Assembly: GCA_026874595.1 (NCBI GenBank)
Contig: CM049314.1
Span: 77,204,300 to 77,268,299 of the forward strand
Origin: Sipunculus nudus
Lineage: Eukaryota; Annelida; Sipuncula; Golfingiida; Sipunculidae
Direction: 5' to 3'
Length of the DNA stretch: 64,000 nucleotides
Shown piece by piece: positions 57,721 through 64,000 of this stretch. Positions within the stretch are counted from its first letter, which is position 1. The number at the start of each line of letters is the position of its first letter. The position numbers and the translations under genes were made by a program. The notes below the pieces were generated by a model. The model was given only the letters and a program-made list of their open reading frames with translations, was not told the DNA's origin and did not search any database.

Positions 57721-60700
57721 TACAGTGGTCTATAATGTTAGAATCTAAACTTGTATTAAAGTTTTCATGTTTCCAGTTGTATAAAATTGGAGGCCCTGCT
57801 AAAATTGTCAGAATAACTGGCATGGTTTTCGTATTTGTATACTCTTAATTAGCGTCGTTAGGCCAAGACCAATTAACAGATATAAGCCTATTCCAGTCGG
57901 TAAGCTCTTTCCTACGAAGGTAGGCGCTTCATTGGTTACACATCTATCAATCTCGGGAGGGCGTGTTGGAGTCACTACACACTGCCGCTTAGTACACAGC
58001 CTCCTCGGACCTGTGTTGTTTTGATGATTAGTTTATCAATGTTATGTTGATAATTCGCAATGTAACCGGTTCCAAATTTTTCACAAGTTGAAAAGTGAAT
58101 GAACTTTTAGTACCCCAATTTCCACAAAACTGATTAGGGTTTACAAACGACATTTTACCTCAAATGTTCTCTTATTCATGAACAGCTGGTAATAGAGCGT
58201 TTACTTATAAACAAACTAATTTAATTTTCACGACGGCTGCTACACATTAATATTTACTTAAATAAACGTGGTGAGATATAATATTAAGTAAGAAACCTGA
58301 ATTACAAACACAAGATGATTAATAACATTATCGATACTAACGGTGGAAGTAAGCATGTACAGTATGACTGATTGCATTTTAAAAAATAAACCTCATTCTT
58401 AAAATATAACTTACAATAAATGAACTTTATTTCCCTCTGTATAAAAGATTCATAGTATTTTTGCACCTAGGGTGAAATTTATTTTATCTAATCAGCCTAA
58501 GTCATGTTATTTGACCTTAGGTCGCATTTTATCCATACACAGGTAACCAAAACCACCGATGCAGAGACTTCCGATAACCAACGAAACTAAATGATTTCTT
58601 ATTAATTCCTGACTGATTTAGCCAAAGGATAAATTCTTATGATATAACTCGCTGTTATGCACGTGAAATATACGAGGTCCGAATGGTAATCAAACATTTT
58701 TGTTAAATGATTATCTTATTGTGTATTCAATTTATATTGACCTATACGTTTTCACACTTATACCAAACCTTTGCACATCACATGCAATCATAAGATATTA
58801 ATTGATCCATGTTATTTTAGGAAATCCAGAGGAAATAACTTATAAGAATTTTCCTGTAAATAATAAAAGAAACAACTATTCTCATTGCATTCCGAGATTA
58901 AGCATCGGATGAACTATCAAAACATGTCCCTTTGGAATAGAGTGCGTATATTTATTATGTATTACTAATATCCACATTGGATTGTTTTTTTATCATTTGA
59001 GACTATCGTACCTGGAATGCTATGTCTGACAATAATAGAACTGGGCCTTAGTGACATAAAATAATTGAAATCCGTGCTTTATCATAAATAGTTAGTGGTT
59101 AATTTGCAGTTTATTTTACAGGAGAGAAATCACTAGCATCAGCCTTTAACTTTTGGACATTTGTACCACGCAGCCTTTAACAAGTGCTTCATCTCATTAG
59201 TGAATGCGTTTTTCAACATATTCACCTAGATTCTCTTTGTCTCTATCTATCTGTACATCTATCTAAGAAAGATATCCGGTTCTGTACATGGCAAGTAGAC
59301 CACTGTGTTACCAGTTCCACGTTTCTTAAATTAGGGCCTTAAATGTAGTTAACTACTCGTATATGGAAGATACATTTAATTTTAATTAAAACTTATTCAG
59401 AGAAATTGTTTCTTTAATTTTTCGGTCAATTGTTATCAAACGGAAACTAGGGGGCTATACCACGTACCTATTTTGACGAGTAGAGATTAAAAGTCTGTCA
59501 CAATGTATGGGGAACACACTTGGAATACTGAAATCCTAAATCAAGGCCAGGTAAGTGTAATTTGGTAGTCGGGACAGGTCTGACACACCACCTGATTAAC
59601 AGTATACAATGCAATCAATTTCGTTTTGGAATATTGAGAGTCGATTGGTTAGCATTTTTAAACGTTTCTGGTATTGTCGCTTGGAATAGGTCACACTCAA
59701 GTCTTTAATGTAATTAAAACCCGTATTGCGCAGGCAAGAACGTTGATACAAAAAGAGAGAATAGGTTAGGTTGGTTATAAACTTCTTAAATTTCACATCC
59801 AGTGCTCGAACATATATTAACGATGTGCTGTACCTAAAAGCATTTAACGCATTAAAAAGAACGAGGAAGAAAATTTGATTGCAGTAAGATGTAAAGTAGC
59901 TGAGAGACGTTTTAACCATCAAAGGACCAAGTGGCTTCATGTATGATCCCAGCTATGTACTTATATATGCCGTTGAAAAAGAATTATTCCCAAACAATTT
60001 CTTAAACTGGCAATTTGTCAATTTAGACCTTTAACTTTTCATCATTTCTTAGCAGAGATTTGGCTATTGGTATCGAAAATATTATGAGTGTTATATGGGC
60101 CATTTATGACCCCAGAGGGACATATCTTTCATATTGTAACTGTATTTTATATTTAATTGTAATGTTCCATTTATTATCCACACATTGCATTTTTATCCAC
60201 AACACAGTGGCTAAGACACTTCGACCAAGCAAAGAACACTGCTTCAGGAGTTTTTAACCAAGGTATTCCATTAGCATTATAAACTCTTAATTTCATGGTA
60301 AATTTCCATTTATTAATCAGGCAATTTTTTTTCACTGCACAAAGAGGAAGACACCTGGTCTAAGCACAATTTATTGCATCGGATGTCTTTTGACAAAGAT
60401 ATAGGGACATCATCCGATATCCTCAGGACAAACCCAATAATTACGATGTAACAACATTAGTGTTTTCAATGTTTGTTACACCAGGGGAGTAGAACTGATA
60501 CAGTTGTTGTCTCCCAAATAAAAGAGAAATAAGGCGAAACTTAGTGAGTTGAATAACGATCAATGTAAGAATCAAATACAAGATGGAAACTTGCTGGTGA
60601 TCCTTAGATCAAAGCTATATTTTATACAATTTATGTGTTGTATGGTGCTCTAAAATCACCCATGGATCAGAACACCCTTTTAGCCTAACACAGATGAATG

Positions 60701-62535
60701 ACTAGTTTTCACAGAAATAATGACCAGGATATCCAGAGGGTTCCGGTATATGCTGCAATACATGCGATTGACAACCGAAATATCACAGCAGATAGACAGA
60801 CTTCGGGCAAACTTGCTTTCAGAGCTATGTGGACATTGTTTTAGAGAGGGGGTGCTCATGTTACCTTAACCTAAATTAACCTATTTTCAGGGTATTGATC
60901 TCTAAGAAAATGATCAACTGGGAGCTTTCAGAGGCGGATAAAGTTTTAGCCAGTTTGCTTCTCAATTAAACAATCGATTATGGCAAATAGATCTGAGCTG
61001 TAATACGGGAACACATTATCCCTCTTAACTGTGGAGTAACTTCTTCATATATGTTTAATGATTTTATATAGAACCAATTTTTAATAGGTAATTAACTTTA
61101 ACAAACCTTGTTTTTAATCCTTTTAGCTTAAAAATGAATGCTATCATAATTAAGTGTCATAAAAGCAATTTTAAATATGTATTGTAAAGAATAAAAGGAG
61201 CATAGGTACGATCATCACAGAAAGAACCGATAAAATATTTTAATTTGTAAAAAAAAGAGGGGCTTAAATGACCCCACTGGGTCACTGTAGTTCCTAAAAT
61301 AGCTATGTATCTTTAGGAATAAACGGCCATTATTAGTACACGTATGCAGTTATGAATTCTATCATACGAGTTTGCAAAACATTTATACGGAATAGAATGA
61401 TATCCCATCCGAAACTTTTGAGTAGAGATAATTGCCCATGATCTTTAATATCGGTATATTTACCACCTGCCTTAAGGTATATGTAAATTTAACGTTCCAG
61501 GTCTAAATCTATCTAATGTGTATTCGAAAAGACATGTTTCCATTTGAATGGGCAGAAGAGAGAATATGGAATTTGTTCTGCATTCTCGCAATATTCTGCA
61601 TTGTATATTTTTTCAATTGTTAATGTTTTAATCTAACTGGGACCATATATTAAATATAAAATAATGAAGAAATATTGAAACCGAAGGTACCGCTTTAAGT
61701 TGCAATAAATTCTGTCTAAATAAAAAAGAACCTCATTCATAAAAACAATTATGTCTCATGTCCTTTTTTTGTATGTTATTTTATTCTAGATGTAAGCTCC
61801 TTTTTCCATCCATCTGCTCCAATATTCTTGCACTTATTTATGCAATTGCTTAATACTAAAGAAACCGCTCTCTCAGGTTTAAGACTTGATAATTATAGAA
61901 AATTAGTTTAAAATATTTTGGCCAATTTTACCTTTATTGCTAATATCATCAGTGGAAATTTGTGACTAATACACAGCTGGAGAAAACCTTTGCAGGGTGT
62001 GAAGGGCCATTGAGAATACTTCATCATCACAGGGGTACAGCTATTTCCACTATACCTGCCTAAACTAAGGCGACAAGAAAAAATTATATTCAATTGTCTC
62101 TTCCCAGTAGCATCTGTTACAAATGCATGTTTTGTGACTCTTGCGGCCCTAAAGGAAAATATAGCCCTCTTTAAATTACATCTCTTGACATGACTGTTAT
62201 TTCTCTTTTTCTTAACTGATGACAAAGCCCAATTTTTCCCTTTTTCCCCCTTTCTTATTTATTTCTTTCTAATCGTCTGTCTCCGTGCCTAACGTGGTAC
62301 AATACAGCGAAAGATATGTAGTATATAGCTATTATTTCGCTCTGTCGCCCGTTGTGTGTTTTATGTCCCCCTTGGGCTCACTATTTGTGTCTTCCTGTCT
62401 GTAGACTCTATTTGTTTTCTTTATACGCTTTTCTAACGTAATTATTCTAATTTTAACGTCACTCTAATAACAGCCATTCTCCCTCTCTTTTTTAAGGTCT
62501 TATCTCACTGTAACCTTTGAACATTTACATCGACG
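57721..62535. other. No recognised gene
   Basis: Frames up to 114 codons (59940-59596, minus) show no domain, low-complexity bias or start context that would support them. The 57850-58010 patch is less AT-rich and contains CATTGGTTA, but nothing decisive. Confidence 0.4.
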
Positions 62536-62740
62536 AAACCTTTTGTTTCTCTTTAGTTTCAGATATTTATATATTTAAATTCAAAGACAATGTGAATTAC
62601 AAACTTAATGCTTTGTGAGAGATCACCTGAGTTCAATTTCATCTGTCACATGATGTTATTCATATAAGATATCTTTGGAGACAAGATTATGCTATCATGG
62701 AGATATTTCGAATATTAGTAATGTTTGATATATAAATAAA
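62536..62740 (+). repeat. Dispersed repeat family R3, copy 2
   Basis: TTTCTCTTTAGTTTCAGATA, AAATTCAAAGACAATG, GTGAGAGATCACCTGA, ATAAGATATCTTTGGAGACA blocks match 53118-53335 in order. Confidence 0.5.
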
Positions 62741-63830
62741 TCTACTTTAAAGCAAAATAGATATTTTGAGATTCATAACAAGTTAAGAACAATATACCGA
62801 CAACCGACAACCATCATTAGATCATTGCATAAAAAATATATCATTTAAAGTACTTTTAACAGAAAAATTGATTGTTTAAAAAACAACGCAAGAAAAAATT
62901 TTATAACGTGTTAGAATACCTGCATGGATCAGGTTACATCAACCGTTAAAGAGATATAGATTTGGTGATATCTTAAGAGTCACAATATTTTTACGCTTTT
63001 TAAAAAAAACATCTTATAATCCATAGATACTTGAATAGACAAAACAAGTAAATATTAGGTCAGGAAGCGTTCTTCATGCGTTTTAACCGCTATTATTATG
63101 GTTATTATCTTCATAATGTAAAGTCTGTGACCGCTCCACTTTCATTAACATTGATTCAGCGAGCCTCTCTCGTGTCTATTTTCATGAATAATGAACAAGC
63201 TGCAAGTGTTCTGACCGAAATTCCAACGAAATACAAATCAAATCCAACTAAGAAAATATTACACTGTTCATACGCCGTCTGATCTGGGAAACACAATCCA
63301 GGAGCGAAACGGGTTTACATGGTTTTATTTGACTGGACAAAACCGACATGCCTTCCCGGCAATGCCAAACGTTTGGATAAGAACCCGCAAGAGAAGTGCC
63401 CCGGGCACCCGGAGAACAAATGAGGTAAAAGCATTTGAGTGGTTCAATTGTCTTGTTTATTTTTCATGAAATAGACACAAGTACGGCTCGGTAAACTCAA
63501 GCTTTATGACACTGTAATGACATATCCTTGAAAGTTGAACGTTTCTTTGAAGAAATATCTAAACCATGATGACAACACCAAAGTTCACATGGTTTACACA
63601 TGGATTCATGTTGATAATATAGTTTTAAGAAACAAGGGCTTGGTTCTAGGTTTTAATTATAGCTGTGTCATGAACAGGTGGCAATAGATTATTTTCCGTT
63701 TTTTTATTAAGTGATTAAGTTTTTGCATTGGCTTCTTCCAATTAATCGCGGTTTGTCAATATACTGACAAGTGGGCATGCATTGGCTAGTGATAGAAGAG
63801 GGGAGGGAATATACAAGGCAAATCTAGTGT

Positions 63831-63833
<3 letters not shown>
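62741..63833. other. No recognised gene
   Basis: No coding or RNA feature recognised. Confidence 0.4.

Positions 63834-63885
<52 letters not shown>
63834..63885. repeat. (TA)n microsatellite
   Basis: Uninterrupted TA run; open frame through it is spurious. Confidence 0.95.
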
Positions 63886-63887
<2 letters not shown>

Positions 63888-64000
63888 TACACATAAGTGG
63901 TATATGGAAACCAAATATTAATATTGCCTGTACAGCTCTGCTTAGATACCCACAAATCTTACAATCTATTACTACTTAAGTCCATTAGCTCTTTCACACG

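Noticed and set aside
59596-59940. 114-codon minus-strand frame
   Set aside because: No recognisable domain, start context or neighbouring exon; consistent with a chance open frame.

Overview
This is a non-coding, AT-rich (roughly one-third GC by eye) eukaryotic window. It is built almost entirely from decayed transposable elements, dispersed repeats and (TA)n microsatellites. I find no convincing host protein-coding exon, rRNA or intact tRNA gene. The element mix points to a lophotrochozoan animal, most likely a bivalve or other mollusc: a Gypsy element with integrase ahead of reverse transcriptase, an APE-type LINE with a 2A-like motif in ORF1, a GIY-YIG Penelope-like element, and many (TA)n tracts. 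That placement is an inference from element types, not a species identification.

Layout. 1-8.2 kb: an isolated 856-bp LTR (1765-2620, minus sense) and a higher-order minisatellite built on the palindrome TCGATATCGA (5331-6400). 8.2-16.6 kb: two roughly 1.6-1.9 kb direct copies of one segment (8194-10057 and 14907-16552) bracket a truncated, minus-strand Ty3/Gypsy element (10057-14906). Read on the minus strand, that element has a deleted 5' LTR, a tRNA-Pro-type primer site, SCAN-like gag with a zinc knuckle, an acidic repetitive spacer, protease, integrase and RT. It ends where RNase H should begin. This is the Gmr1-like domain order. 17-31 kb: dispersed repeat families (called R1 and R2 here), a 5'-truncated Penelope-like element (21283-22740) with a hammerhead-type core near its 3' end, an inverted-repeat unit between two (TA)n tracts (24725-25215), and a tRNA-like SINE relic (26445-26514). 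31-36 kb: a near full-length but broken minus-strand LINE. Its ORF1 has a 2A-like motif and its ORF2 frame resumes directly after the ORF1 UAG stop. 36-64 kb: further R1-R4 repeats, a perfect 22-bp palindrome carrying hammerhead-like motifs (42035-42201), a GTTGTCAAA motif cluster (48610-48750), a 150-bp tandem repeat (56200-57350), a few GC-rich islets and long stretches where I recognise nothing.

The three coding elements are all degenerate, with nonsense codons, frameshifts or missing catalytic residues, so none is expected to be autonomous. The most interesting signals are the LINE translation strategy (2A-like motif plus possible UAG readthrough), the Gmr1-like Gypsy with its repetitive acidic spacer and bracketing duplication, and the recurrent pairing of hammerhead-like CTGAYGA ends with (TA)n tracts. 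All similarity statements come from reading by eye; no search or alignment was run.
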